NCBI GenBank assembly: GCA_018335925.1
Contig: JAGXRF010000018.1
Coordinates: 156,643-220,642, forward strand
Source: Flavobacteriales bacterium
GTDB taxonomy: Bacteria; Bacteroidota; Bacteroidia; Flavobacteriales; Flavobacteriaceae
Length of the DNA stretch: 64,000 bases
Reading direction: 5' to 3'
Shown: positions 17,380 through 24,976 of the stretch, one piece after another
How the letters are laid out: each line of letters opens with the position of its first letter
Position numbering within the stretch: the first letter of the stretch is position 1
Program-made: the position numbers and the translations under genes
The notes under the pieces: generated by a model
The model's input: the letters and a program-made list of their open reading frames with translations, nothing else
Database searches by the model: none
Told to the model about the DNA's origin: nothing

Positions 17380-17470
17380 GATACGATTTGATACGCAAAG
17401 ATACGATTATGAATTGAAACCGCAAATGAAACTTGATACGATTTGATACACTTAGATTGAATTATGATAC
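17380..17470. promoter_or_regulatory. GATAC motif array upstream of fic (probable operator)
   Basis: GATAC occurs at 17380, 17390, 17400, 17435, 17445 and 17466. The 15-base unit GATACGATTTGATAC appears twice exactly (17380-17394 and 17435-17449), and a partial third begins at 17400. The 10-base steps put the motifs on one face of the helix. The array directly precedes the fic start codon, so binding by the Fic winged helix is a natural hypothesis. Confidence 0.6.
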
Positions 17471-17546
17471 GAAAAGTATATGTAATTTAACATTTATCAA
17501 ACTCTGCGATTCGGACTGCTTTTGGAAACTGACTATGCAGTTCCTA

Positions 17547-17684
17547 GTGTTTTAATTCAAAAACGGATTAGACCATTTTGCATCTACATAAATAAAATTA
17601 CCGGATAAAGTTTCTAAAAATGCAGTTACTGCTTGTATTTCTTGTGGAGTTAGTTGTAGTTGTTGCCCAACACCTCCCGGTTTT
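17547..17684. repeat. 138-bp direct repeat, right copy (3' end of intact peroxidase gene)
   Basis: Partner of 16128-16265. This copy is continuous with the full-length peroxidase gene. The 1,281 bases between the copies hold only the fic gene and its upstream array. Confidence 0.95.
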
Positions 17685-18736
17685 AAACGTGGGTCTAAAT
17701 TAGGGTTTTGTATGGCAGCAGTGGTTAAATTGTTGTAATGTGCAATGGCAGCTGCCAAAGTTGCTTTACTTCCATCGTGCATCATAGGGCCATTGGTGCT
17801 TTTATTCGGTTTTACCAAATCTCTTAACGAAGGAGATCGCGTATTGCTAAAATCGTTACCTCCCAAAATGGAGGTACTTACTCCATTTGACAAGGAGTTA
17901 GGGTTGATGTCAAAAGTAGGGGGAGCATGGCAACCGGCACATCCTAGCCCTCCACCGGTACGGATGCCTCCCGGAGCAAATTGTGGAGGAGCTAAAAACA
18001 AATTTTTTCCTTGGTTTTCTTGTGCCGTAAAATTCGGAAACGGAGCTGCATCATTCGGAACTTGGCTCCTTCCTTGGTCGTATTTAGAGTCGAACGATTG
18101 GATGCTTCGAATAAACTGTGCCAAAGCCAATTGCATTTTGGTTTCGGTAATTTCTTCGGTTCCAAAAGCTAGTTTAAACAATTCTTTGTAATATCCAATT
18201 TGACTTAGTTTGGCAATCAATGCCGAAAAAGGTTGGTCGCCATTGGTGCCACTAAAACCCATTTCTCCATGATCACGAATAGGCATGGTAGTCTGGGTTT
18301 CTAAGTTTGCAGCTCTTTCGTCCCAAAAGAACCGAACCTCATTGCCAAATCGTGCATTTACCAACCGCATGGAATGTCTTGCAGTAGTACCATTAACACC
18401 TAAACTAGCAATAGCTTGGTCGCTAAAAGCGTTGGCTTGTTGGTGGCAACTAGCACAAGAAATGGTATTGTTTGAAGATAAGTTTTTGTCATAAAACAAT
18501 ACTCTTCCTAAAGTAGCCCCTTCATTAGTAATGGGATTGTTTTGTCCGTTGAATCGATTAACGTATGCTGGAATCGGTTGGTTGGCATAGTTGGGCAAGT
18601 TATCTGGTTGAATATTATTGCCAAAAGCTGCTTTGGTATGTTGAAAGGGGTCTATAGGTTGCAATCCCTCATCTTCTTTATTGCTGCAAGAAAACTGTAA
18701 GCACATTGCCAACAGTAGGAGTCCAATTTTGTTCAT
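17552..18736 (-). CDS. Di-haem cytochrome c peroxidase / MauG-family lipoprotein
   Basis: A 394-residue periplasm-facing lipoprotein with its lipobox cysteine at residue 17 (LQFSC). Two c-type haem sites are present: SCASCHQQ (Cys94, Cys97, His98) and GCAGCHAPP (Cys266, Cys269, His270). Other family features are LGRVLFYDKNLSSNNTISC, MPIRDHGEMG and SPSLRDLVKPNKSTNGPMMHDG. The family reduces hydrogen peroxide or oxidises protein targets. The gene is intact; its last 138 bases are duplicated next to metF, where it presumably originally ended before the fic insertion. Confidence 0.92.
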   Translation of the reverse strand: MNKIGLLLLAMCLQFSCSNKEDEGLQPIDPFQHTKAAFGNNIQPDNLPNYANQPIPAYVNRFNGQNNPITNEGATLGRVLFYDKNLSSNNTISCASCHQQANAFSDQAIASLGVNGTTARHSMRLVNARFGNEVRFFWDERAANLETQTTMPIRDHGEMGFSGTNGDQPFSALIAKLSQIGYYKELFKLAFGTEEITETKMQLALAQFIRSIQSFDSKYDQGRSQVPNDAAPFPNFTAQENQGKNLFLAPPQFAPGGIRTGGGLGCAGCHAPPTFDINPNSLSNGVSTSILGGNDFSNTRSPSLRDLVKPNKSTNGPMMHDGSKATLAAAIAHYNNLTTAAIQNPNLDPRLKPGGVGQQLQLTPQEIQAVTAFLETLSGNFIYVDAKWSNPFLN

Positions 18737-18797
18737 TTGGTTAGGTTTAATGGTTAGGACACCACAATGCCAAAAAGGTTTAAATTAAGATAAAAAA

Positions 18798-18822
18798 AAC
18801 TCCAACTTTTTGGGTTGGAGTT
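18798..18822 (-). terminator. Rho-independent terminator of the prs-rplY operon
   Basis: AACTCCAAC and GTTGGAGTT pair around a 7-base loop. On the minus strand the stem is followed by a run of eight T. It lies 24 bases after the rplY stop. Confidence 0.85.
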
Positions 18823-18845
18823 GTTTTTAAAGGATTTTAAAGAAA

Positions 18846-19451
18846 TTATTTTTTCTTTTTTCCACCTTTTTCTGCTTTGGCAGCTTCTTGTGCAGCTTTC
18901 ATTGCAGCTCTTGAAATCTTCACCTGACATACTACAGTGTTGTCTGGGTGCATCAATTTAAAGTTGTTGGTTTCCAACTTGGTGATGTATAATTTGTTAC
19001 CCATTTCTAATTCAGAAATGTTTGCTTCTACAAAGTCAGGTAAGTTTTTAGGTAAAGCTTTCACTTTTAATCTACGTTGGTTTAAACGTAAAACCCCACC
19101 TGCTAATACCCCTGGAGATGTTCCTGTTATTTTTACCGGAACTTCCATCAAAATTTCTTTATCGTCTCTTAATTGGTAAAAGTCGATGTGTAAAATTTTG
19201 TCAGAAACTGGGTGAAATTGGATGTCTTGTAAAATAGCATCAATTTTTTTACCAGTGTTTAACTCAATTACCACAGTGTGTGCGTTGGGAGTGTACACCA
19301 AGTTTTTAAATGCTTTGTCTTCTGCTGTAAAATGTACTGGTTGATCGCCTCCGTAAACAACGCAAGGTACCATTCCAGCATCACGTAAGGCTTTAGTAGC
19401 TTTTTTGCCTACGCTTTCTCTTTCTTGTCCTTTGATCGTAATTGATTTCAT
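18846..19451 (-). CDS. rplY: Ribosomal protein bL25 (Ctc/TL5 form)
   Basis: A 201-residue long-form L25 that binds 5S rRNA. The N-terminal L25 domain includes [33 protein letters not shown]; the C-terminal TL5-type domain includes [38 protein letters not shown]. The protein ends in a lysine-rich tail (AEKGGKKKK). It lies about 100 bases after prs, a pairing common across bacteria. Confidence 0.96.
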   Translation of the reverse strand: MKSITIKGQERESVGKKATKALRDAGMVPCVVYGGDQPVHFTAEDKAFKNLVYTPNAHTVVIELNTGKKIDAILQDIQFHPVSDKILHIDFYQLRDDKEILMEVPVKITGTSPGVLAGGVLRLNQRRLKVKALPKNLPDFVEANISELEMGNKLYITKLETNNFKLMHPDNTVVCQVKISRAAMKAAQEAAKAEKGGKKKK

Positions 19452-19551
19452 TGTAAAATATATAAAATTAATAAATAAAATTCTTTTCTGTTTTCTTTTG
19501 TCAACTATTAGTTATCAGTTTGGATATGCTATTCACTAATCACTAATTAAA

Positions 19552-20493
19552 CTACATTAAAAATTTTCCACTAATGGAATTGTTGTGTTGTACCATGTGC
19601 ATTACTTCTGCAAATAGTGCTGCACAACTAATCACTCTTATTTTATCACTCGCACGTTGTAATGGAATCGAATCGGTTACAATCAATTCATTTAATTGCG
19701 AATTTTCAATTTTTTCGTAGGCATTGCCTGATAAAATAGCATGCGTACAAATTGCTCTTACACTAATAGCTCCTTTTTCCATCATCAAATCAGCAGCTTT
19801 GGCAATAGTTCCTCCAGTATCAATCATATCATCTACCAAAATCACGTTTCTACCTTGCACATCACCAATCAATTCCATGGTTTCGATGATGTTGGCCTGC
19901 TTGCGTTGTTTGTAACAAACTACCACATCTGAGTTTAAAAACTTAGAGTAGGCATACGCTCTTTTAGATCCACCCATGTCAGGAGATGCAATGGTAAGAT
20001 TTTCTAAATTCAAGCTTTTTACATAAGGCAAAAATATGGTAGAAGCAAATAAGTGGTCTACCGGCTTTTCAAAAAAGCCCTGAATTTGATCTGCATGCAA
20101 GTCCATGGTCATGATGCGTGTTGCACCTGCTGTTTCTAGTAGCTTGGCAATTAATTTAGCACCTATCGGAACTCTTGGTTTGTCTTTTCTGTCCTGACGA
20201 GCATATCCAAAGTATGGGATTACCGGGGTAATGTGTCTGGCAGAAGCTCTTTTGGCAGCGTCAATCATCAGTAAAAGTTCCATTAAATTGTCTGCATTAG
20301 GAAATGTAGAACAAACAATAAAAACTCTTAACCCACGAATGGACTCTTCAAATGAGGGTTGAAACTCACCGTCACTAAATTTTGAGAACGTAACTTTTCC
20401 GAGTGGTACCCCATAGCTTTCGGCTATTTTTTCGGCAAGGTATACACTATTGGAACAGGCAAATATTTTTGCTTCTGGTTCTAAATGTGGCAT
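19552..20493 (-). CDS. prs: Ribose-phosphate pyrophosphokinase
   Basis: Makes PRPP from ribose-5-phosphate and ATP, for nucleotide, histidine and NAD synthesis. The 313-residue length is typical. Motifs include FSDGEFQPSFEESIRG, PYFGYARQDRKDKPRVPIGAKL, MDLHADQIQGFF, and the PRPP-binding loop VILVDDMIDTGGTIAKAA. It heads the prs-rplY operon, with a promoter box 110 bases upstream. Confidence 0.97.
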   Translation of the reverse strand: MPHLEPEAKIFACSNSVYLAEKIAESYGVPLGKVTFSKFSDGEFQPSFEESIRGLRVFIVCSTFPNADNLMELLLMIDAAKRASARHITPVIPYFGYARQDRKDKPRVPIGAKLIAKLLETAGATRIMTMDLHADQIQGFFEKPVDHLFASTIFLPYVKSLNLENLTIASPDMGGSKRAYAYSKFLNSDVVVCYKQRKQANIIETMELIGDVQGRNVILVDDMIDTGGTIAKAADLMMEKGAISVRAICTHAILSGNAYEKIENSQLNELIVTDSIPLQRASDKIRVISCAALFAEVMHMVQHNNSISGKFLM

Positions 20494-20603
20494 TTTAGTA
20501 GTTGTTTAGTTTCTTTGATATTTAATACCTGTTTAAAAGCGATTTAAATGAGGTATAATTATCTCGGATATAGTTAGTTGTGTGTCGTTGTAAAAACGAG
20601 GTG

Positions 20604-20611
20604 CAAATTTA
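20604..20611 (-). promoter_or_regulatory. -7 promoter element for prs
   Basis: On the minus strand TAAATTTG fits TAnnTTTG. The predicted leader to the prs ATG is about 105 bases. I see no further structure in it. Confidence 0.5.
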
Positions 20612-20653
20612 GAAATAAATTCGGAGTATTAAATATTTTTTTTGGGCTTTTTT

Positions 20654-20684
20654 TTTGGAAGATTGGCAAAATGGCTTACATTTG
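20654..20684 (+). promoter_or_regulatory. Promoter of tRNA-Leu (TTTG-N19-TACATTTG)
   Basis: TTTG at 20654-20657 and TACATTTG at 20677-20684 are 19 bases apart, a full match to the Bacteroidota consensus. Transcription would begin about 16 bases before the tRNA. Confidence 0.75.
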
Positions 20685-20706
20685 CACCCACATTACTACC
20701 AGCATT

Positions 20707-20786
20707 GCCCGGATGGCGGAATTGGTAGACGCGCACGACTCAAACTCGTGTCCGAAAGGGTGTGGGTTCGATTCCCACTCCGGGTA
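20707..20786 (+). tRNA. tRNA-Leu (anticodon CAA)
   Basis: Acceptor GCCCGGA pairs with TCCGGGT. The anticodon stem CACGA/TCGTG encloses CTCAAAC with CAA at 20741-20743. There is a long variable arm (TCCGAAAGGGT) and a T-arm GGGTTCGATTCCC-type loop, as expected for a class II tRNA. CCA is not encoded. It has its own promoter and terminator. Confidence 0.96.
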
Positions 20787-20787
20787 C

Positions 20788-20816
20788 AAAACCTCTCAGA
20801 AATGGGAGGTTTTTTT
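20788..20816 (+). terminator. Terminator after tRNA-Leu
   Basis: AAACCTCTC and GGGAGGTTT pair (one G-T wobble) around AGAAAT and are followed by a T-run. Confidence 0.85.
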
Positions 20817-21077
20817 ATGCTTTTTTAATTGCTTGTTGATAGAGCCCAATAGTGGTTTAATTCTTTCTTTCTCAAGTAAATCAATGGAATGAACGGTATC
20901 TGCATGATTAGCAAAAGTGATTTTAAGAAAGTATTTTCTAAACCATGGCTTATGATAAAAGAATAACATTTTTTTTATTGTGGAGTCTTTGTAAAAGATG
21001 CTTATTTTATTAGGAGTTTCTTTTGCATTCACTAAATATTTTGAAATAGAGGATAAAGCGGAATTATTTAATGTCAT
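20796..21077 (-). CDS. Hypothetical 93-residue protein next to tRNA-Leu
   Basis: I do not recognise this protein. It is basic, with no signal peptide or clear membrane helix. The middle (KPWFRKYFLKITFANHADTV, then HSIDLLEKERIKPLLGSI) looks like real coding sequence, but the last residues (KKHKKTSHF) come from reading through the tRNA terminator. It may be a gene end or remnant that was joined to this site; an intact small gene is the alternative. Upstream there is only AT-rich sequence without a clear promoter. Confidence 0.35.
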   Translation of the reverse strand: MTLNNSALSSISKYLVNAKETPNKISIFYKDSTIKKMLFFYHKPWFRKYFLKITFANHADTVHSIDLLEKERIKPLLGSINKQLKKHKKTSHF

Positions 21078-21198
21078 CGATATAAAAATTAATCATATAA
21101 ATTACCTATGTGTACGAAATTCATGATAGTTTGGTTTTTTTCGCAAAAAACATAAATTCTTTATTTATGAATTATTTAAATCATTTTTGGATAAAAAA

Positions 21199-21220
21199 AG
21201 AGGTCGCTATTGCGACCTCT
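21199..21220 (-). terminator. Terminator of the ECF sigma operon
   Basis: AGAGGTCGC and GCGACCTCT form a perfect 9-bp stem with a 4-base loop, followed on the minus strand by a run of seven T. Confidence 0.9.
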
Positions 21221-21246
21221 CATACAAAAAACTCAAACAATTTTAA

Positions 21247-22317
21247 TTAATTAAAATCAAATCGTACACCAAAAGAAATATTATTTTGTTGGATTGGATT
21301 ATTTTTAAATAATGGATTCAAGTCGTATTTTACATACAAACCAACTTCTTTGTAGGATACATACGTGCTTAAACCATAAATAAATGTATTTGCGTTAAAG
21401 TCTCCTAGTTCTTTTACATAAACATCTTGGTCATTAAGAGTGTATTCTAATTTTTGTTTGGTTTTTAAACGTAACCCAGCATATCCTCCTAAACCTATAC
21501 GAAAACTTTTGTGTGTTCTGAAATAATTAGTTCCATCTTCATTGGTTTTTTTTGGGGTAAAGTCAAGTTCTAAATGCAATGGAAAAACCAATTGTACATT
21601 TCGCAATCGAGATTCTTCTAACTTCTCATCAAAAGGAACTAAAATTGTTTGGTTGCCATCTTTTACAAAGTATCTGTTTTCTGTAGGACGAAGATTGTTG
21701 TACATTACCGAAAAGCCATATTTGGCATGCCAAAAGTTGTTATTTTTAAAAATACGGGTATTGTATGTGGCTCCCCACTCGTAAAATCTGGAACCCCAAG
21801 TACTAAAGTCACTTTGGTCTAGGCTTGATAAATCTTCATTCACCAATAAATTGTTCAGTCCCATCGCAAAAACAAATTGCGAAGTAGTTCGTTTTTCGCC
21901 TTTTTTCCATTTTTTGGTTTTGTCTTTTTTATTGTCATCTTTTTCGTAGCTAACAATTATTCTATTTTTTTTCCAACGAATGGTGTCGGTTTTTTCAAAA
22001 ACTTGATCGTCTACTTTCATTTTTACCAATTCTAATAATTTGGCTTCTTGCTCTGCAACTTTTCTTTCAATTTGTTGCGAAGATTTGGTAGCAGCTAGAG
22101 ATTTTAGACTATCCGCTGTTTTTTGGTTGATTTTTCCGGCATTCAATTCTTCATCTATACGAATGACTTCTGCCTTTAAAACTTTCTTTTCTTCCTCTGA
22201 AATTTGTTGGATGTTTTCTCCAATTTTTTTTGCTTTTTTTTCAAAAGATTCTTGTGCCAATAAATTTTGACATAATAATGGGAATAATAAAACTAAATAA
22301 ATAATGCTCTTGTTCAT
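21247..22317 (-). CDS. Outer-membrane beta-barrel protein of an ECF sigma operon
   Basis: A 356-residue protein with a signal peptide (residues 1-21, ending LLAQ) and a helical, charged N-terminal region (residues 25-95, KKIGENIQQISEEEKKVLKAEVIRIDEEL). The C-terminal part alternates aromatic and polar residues in barrel style and ends in ISFGVRFDFN. The family is unassigned; similar proteins follow sigma/anti-sigma pairs in flavobacteria. It may be the envelope protein whose level or state the sigma system controls, which is inferred from position only. Confidence 0.75.
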   Translation of the reverse strand: MNKSIIYLVLLFPLLCQNLLAQESFEKKAKKIGENIQQISEEEKKVLKAEVIRIDEELNAGKINQKTADSLKSLAATKSSQQIERKVAEQEAKLLELVKMKVDDQVFEKTDTIRWKKNRIIVSYEKDDNKKDKTKKWKKGEKRTTSQFVFAMGLNNLLVNEDLSSLDQSDFSTWGSRFYEWGATYNTRIFKNNNFWHAKYGFSVMYNNLRPTENRYFVKDGNQTILVPFDEKLEESRLRNVQLVFPLHLELDFTPKKTNEDGTNYFRTHKSFRIGLGGYAGLRLKTKQKLEYTLNDQDVYVKELGDFNANTFIYGLSTYVSYKEVGLYVKYDLNPLFKNNPIQQNNISFGVRFDFN

Positions 22318-22329
22318 GATATAATTGGT

Positions 22330-22992
22330 TTAATTTTCTTGATTTCTGTTTGCTAATTGTTCTTGCAAGGATTTTAAATTACGCTGAATTTTGTCCATTT
22401 TGCTTTCGCGATGTTCGTGGTTGAGTTCTTTTTCTACTTGCTGTAGTAAGTCGTTAGGGTCAATTTTTACTTGAGAAGTTTTGTTTGATTTTATCGGATT
22501 TTCTGTAATTGGATTCTCTGTAATGTAATTATTTACCAATATGTTTTCTGATGATTGTGTATTGTTTTGATTTACCAAAATAGTTTCCTTAGGAGGCAAT
22601 GCTACTAGTGATTTTTGTTTAAGAAAAACACTCGTTTTATTAGAATTTAGAATAGTTTTCTTTTGAATTATTTCTTTTTCATCCTCTGTATTTTCATGAG
22701 ATATTTCAATGATTTGCTTCGATTTATCCTCTGAAGAAATTTCTACAACTGGCTGATTGGGTGTATTAGGGATTATTTCTTCCATCTCATTTGGTTTCAA
22801 CCATAAATAACCAACGGATAAAAGTCCGAAAAATATAAAACTGGCTGCTATAGTTAACCAATGATTGCTTTTTGTGCTTTTTGTTGAAGCATCTAAAAGT
22901 TGCTCCATTCGATGCCAAGCATTGGCAGAAGGTTGCTTTTGTTGGTCTTGCATTTGTTTTTTCAACTGCTCGAAAAATCTATCTTGTTTCAT
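22330..22992 (-). CDS. Anti-sigma-factor-like single-pass membrane protein
   Basis: A 220-residue protein with a cytoplasmic N-terminus (RFFEQLKKQMQDQQKQPSANAWHRMEQLL) and one transmembrane helix at about residues 44-64 (WLTIAASFIFFGLLSVGYLWL). A long, low-complexity periplasmic region follows, rich in E, N, K and P (ITENPITENPIKSNKTS). The order sigma factor, single-pass membrane protein, outer-membrane protein suggests an anti-sigma role. No zinc-finger (ZAS) motif is visible, so this rests on context. Confidence 0.7.
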   Translation of the reverse strand: MKQDRFFEQLKKQMQDQQKQPSANAWHRMEQLLDASTKSTKSNHWLTIAASFIFFGLLSVGYLWLKPNEMEEIIPNTPNQPVVEISSEDKSKQIIEISHENTEDEKEIIQKKTILNSNKTSVFLKQKSLVALPPKETILVNQNNTQSSENILVNNYITENPITENPIKSNKTSQVKIDPNDLLQQVEKELNHEHRESKMDKIQRNLKSLQEQLANRNQEN

Positions 22993-22997
22993 GATGC

Positions 22998-23579
22998 TTA
23001 ATTTTGTTGGGTGAAAGCTTTTTGATTTGCGAAATCTAATAACATCGATTTTAATAATTTTTTCGCATGTGCCAGTTGTGATTTAGAAGTGCCTTCTGAA
23101 ATGTTTAGGGAAGCTGCAATTTCTTGGTGTTTCCAATTTTCAAAAAGGTACAGATTTAATACAGTTTTACAACCTACAGGTAGTTGGTTCAAACAATTTT
23201 GGATAATTTCTGGAGTAAAAATATCGAGCCAACTCTCTTCCGTAAAATCAATTGTGTCTGGAATTTCTTCTGTAAACACCTCTTTAAATGAACTTTTTTT
23301 CTGGCCTCGCAAATGGTCTAAGCAGGTGTTTACGATAATTCGATGTACCCAGCCTTCCAAGGATCCTTGGTTTTGAAAGTGATTGATTTTTTGAAATACC
23401 TTTAAAAAACCTTTAAGCATCACATCTTCTGCCATATGTTCGTCAGAAATATATCTGCCACATATAGCTAGCATTTTTGGTGCCATTTGATCAAAAAGTT
23501 CTTGTTGTGCTTTTCGATCTTGCTTCGCCAAACGCTGCAAGAATTTTTGCTGGGTATTAAAAATAGAAATTACTTTCAT
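22998..23579 (-). CDS. ECF-type RNA polymerase sigma factor
   Basis: A 193-residue sigma-70 family protein. Region 2 is at about residues 20-90 (DRKAQQELFDQMAPKMLAICGRYISDEHMAEDVMLKGFLKVF) and region 4 at 130-180 (LNQLPVGCKTVLNLYLFENWKHQEIAASLNISEGTSKSQLAHAKKLLK). It lacks regions 1 and 3, as ECF factors do. It is the first gene of a three-gene operon (5- and 12-base gaps) with a membrane protein that is probably its anti-sigma factor. Confidence 0.93.
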   Translation of the reverse strand: MKVISIFNTQQKFLQRLAKQDRKAQQELFDQMAPKMLAICGRYISDEHMAEDVMLKGFLKVFQKINHFQNQGSLEGWVHRIIVNTCLDHLRGQKKSSFKEVFTEEIPDTIDFTEESWLDIFTPEIIQNCLNQLPVGCKTVLNLYLFENWKHQEIAASLNISEGTSKSQLAHAKKLLKSMLLDFANQKAFTQQN

Positions 23580-23689
23580 CTTCAGGTTCGTAATGATTTG
23601 AAAATTAGAAGTATTTTGTAAAGCTTTGTTACAATAATAATTCCTTTTCTACCTTAAAGACGAAAGTAATTTAAAAAGGTTGTATGGTT

Positions 23690-24451
23690 TTATCGATTAT
23701 TTAATCGAAGTTGGTATTTCTTAGGAGAAATGTTCATGTATTTTTTAAAACTTGTAGAGAAAAACGAGGTAGAACGGAACCCTGAATTATCAGCAACTTC
23801 TTTGATGCTATAGTTTCCTGTTTCCATCAAACGCAAGGCATAATCTAAACGGAATTCACGAATGTATTGGCTAAAGTTACAGCCCTTCATCTTTCTGATT
23901 TTTTTATCTAAAGATGATTTGCTTATATATAATTTTCCGGCAACAAAATCCATGGTCAAGTCTTCTACCAAATGTTTACTTAGTACTTCATCTAAAGCAG
24001 CTTTAAAATCTTTGATTTTATTGCGAACAGTAATTTTATGTTCTGGTTTCGACTCGTAGTGTTCACGAATTTTTTCAGTGTATAATAAGATGTTTTTAAT
24101 TTTTAAAATCAGTTCACTAATCTTAAATGGCTTGGTAATAAAATCATTTACTCCACTTTCTAGTTGTCTAACTTTTACATCCGGACTTGTGTTGGCTGTA
24201 ATAAAGATGAATGGTATGGTATCGAATTTTTTATCTTTTCTAATCAAAGTCAAAAATTCTTCTCCATCCATGATAGGCATCATTAAATCGCTTACGATAA
24301 TGTCTACTCTTGTTTCGTTAATAAATGCATAAGCATCAATACCGTTGCGGAACCAAAAAACGGTAAATCCGTTTAATTTTAAAAGCTCGAAGATAGATTC
24401 TCCTAAAGCTTCATCGTCCTCTACAAAAAGGATTTTTTTATCAAATTTCAT
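23690..24451 (-). CDS. Response regulator with AraC-type DNA-binding domain
   Basis: A 253-residue regulator. The receiver domain spans residues 1-120 with acidic residues EDD at 11-13 and the phospho-acceptor Asp55 (IIVSDLMMP). The AraC/XylS helix-turn-helix is at about 150-250 (MDFVAGKLYISKSSLDKKIRKMKGCNFSQYIREFRLDYAL, then EVADNSGFRSTSFFSTSFKKYM). I chose ATG 24451, since the alternative TTG at 24478 lies almost at the promoter box. It is divergent from a histidine kinase operon and is its likely partner. Confidence 0.93.
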   Translation of the reverse strand: MKFDKKILFVEDDEALGESIFELLKLNGFTVFWFRNGIDAYAFINETRVDIIVSDLMMPIMDGEEFLTLIRKDKKFDTIPFIFITANTSPDVKVRQLESGVNDFITKPFKISELILKIKNILLYTEKIREHYESKPEHKITVRNKIKDFKAALDEVLSKHLVEDLTMDFVAGKLYISKSSLDKKIRKMKGCNFSQYIREFRLDYALRLMETGNYSIKEVADNSGFRSTSFFSTSFKKYMNISPKKYQLRLNNR

Positions 24452-24480
24452 AGTAGTAATTTTAATATATAAATACAATG

Positions 24481-24488
24481 CAAAGCTA
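24481..24488 (-). promoter_or_regulatory. -7 promoter element for the AraC-type response regulator
   Basis: On the minus strand TAGCTTTG fits TAnnTTTG, 30 bases before ATG 24451. Confidence 0.5.
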
Positions 24489-24563
24489 TATTTCTAATGT
24501 TAAACATATCAGTAAAAGTGTTTCAACTATCAGTATTAAGTTTTTCCTAATCGTTCAATATCA

Positions 24564-24571
24564 TACTTTTG
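24564..24571 (+). promoter_or_regulatory. -7 promoter element for the kinase operon
   Basis: TACTTTTG fits TAnnTTTG. It overlaps an in-frame TTG at 24569, which supports ATG 24593 as the start of the first gene. Confidence 0.5.
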
Positions 24572-24592
24572 AGTGTTTTTAAAAAAATAGTT

Positions 24593-24976
24593 ATGGGTGC
24601 ATATCCTAAAATAAAAAAATTACAAATTGGAGACTCTATTATGGTTATTACTAGTTTGGGGGAAGAAAAGTATTCTGATAAAGATGTTAGACAAATCATA
24701 GTACGAAAAAAAAAACATATTTATCACCATAAATTGGTGTACCTAACCATAATCTTATTTTTTTTGTTAACAAGTATATTGGTAGAAAATAGTTTAATTT
24801 TGGGAGGGATTTTAATTGCTATTTTGTTGTTTTGGATGCTACCAAAATATGTTTATTCTTTAAAAATAAATTTTGCTATAAGTTCAAAAAAATACCAAAT
24901 TACCCAACAACAGTACCAAGCTTTTAAGCCCTTAGCCTATCAGTACAACCAAGCCCACAAATCTACCCATGCATAA
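24593..24976 (+). CDS. Small two-helix membrane protein coupled to a histidine kinase
   Basis: A 127-residue protein of no recognised family. Two transmembrane helices are at about residues 49-66 (LVYLTIILFFLLTSILV) and 70-87 (LILGGILIAILLFWMLP); the ends are soluble and positively charged. It starts at ATG 24593, after the promoter box. Its last 8 bases overlap the start of the histidine kinase gene, so the two are translationally coupled and probably act in the same signalling route. Confidence 0.65.
   Translation: MGAYPKIKKLQIGDSIMVITSLGEEKYSDKDVRQIIVRKKKHIYHHKLVYLTIILFFLLTSILVENSLILGGILIAILLFWMLPKYVYSLKINFAISSKKYQITQQQYQAFKPLAYQYNQAHKSTHA

Noticed and set aside
16266..17546. The fic segment as an IS element or integron cassette.
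   Set aside because: There is no transposase, no terminal inverted repeat and no attC-like structure; the flanking repeats are host gene sequence.
20578..20892. A 104-codon + strand ORF across the tRNA-Leu gene.
   Set aside because: It reads through the promoter, tRNA and terminator; the tRNA fold is unambiguous, so the ORF is accidental.
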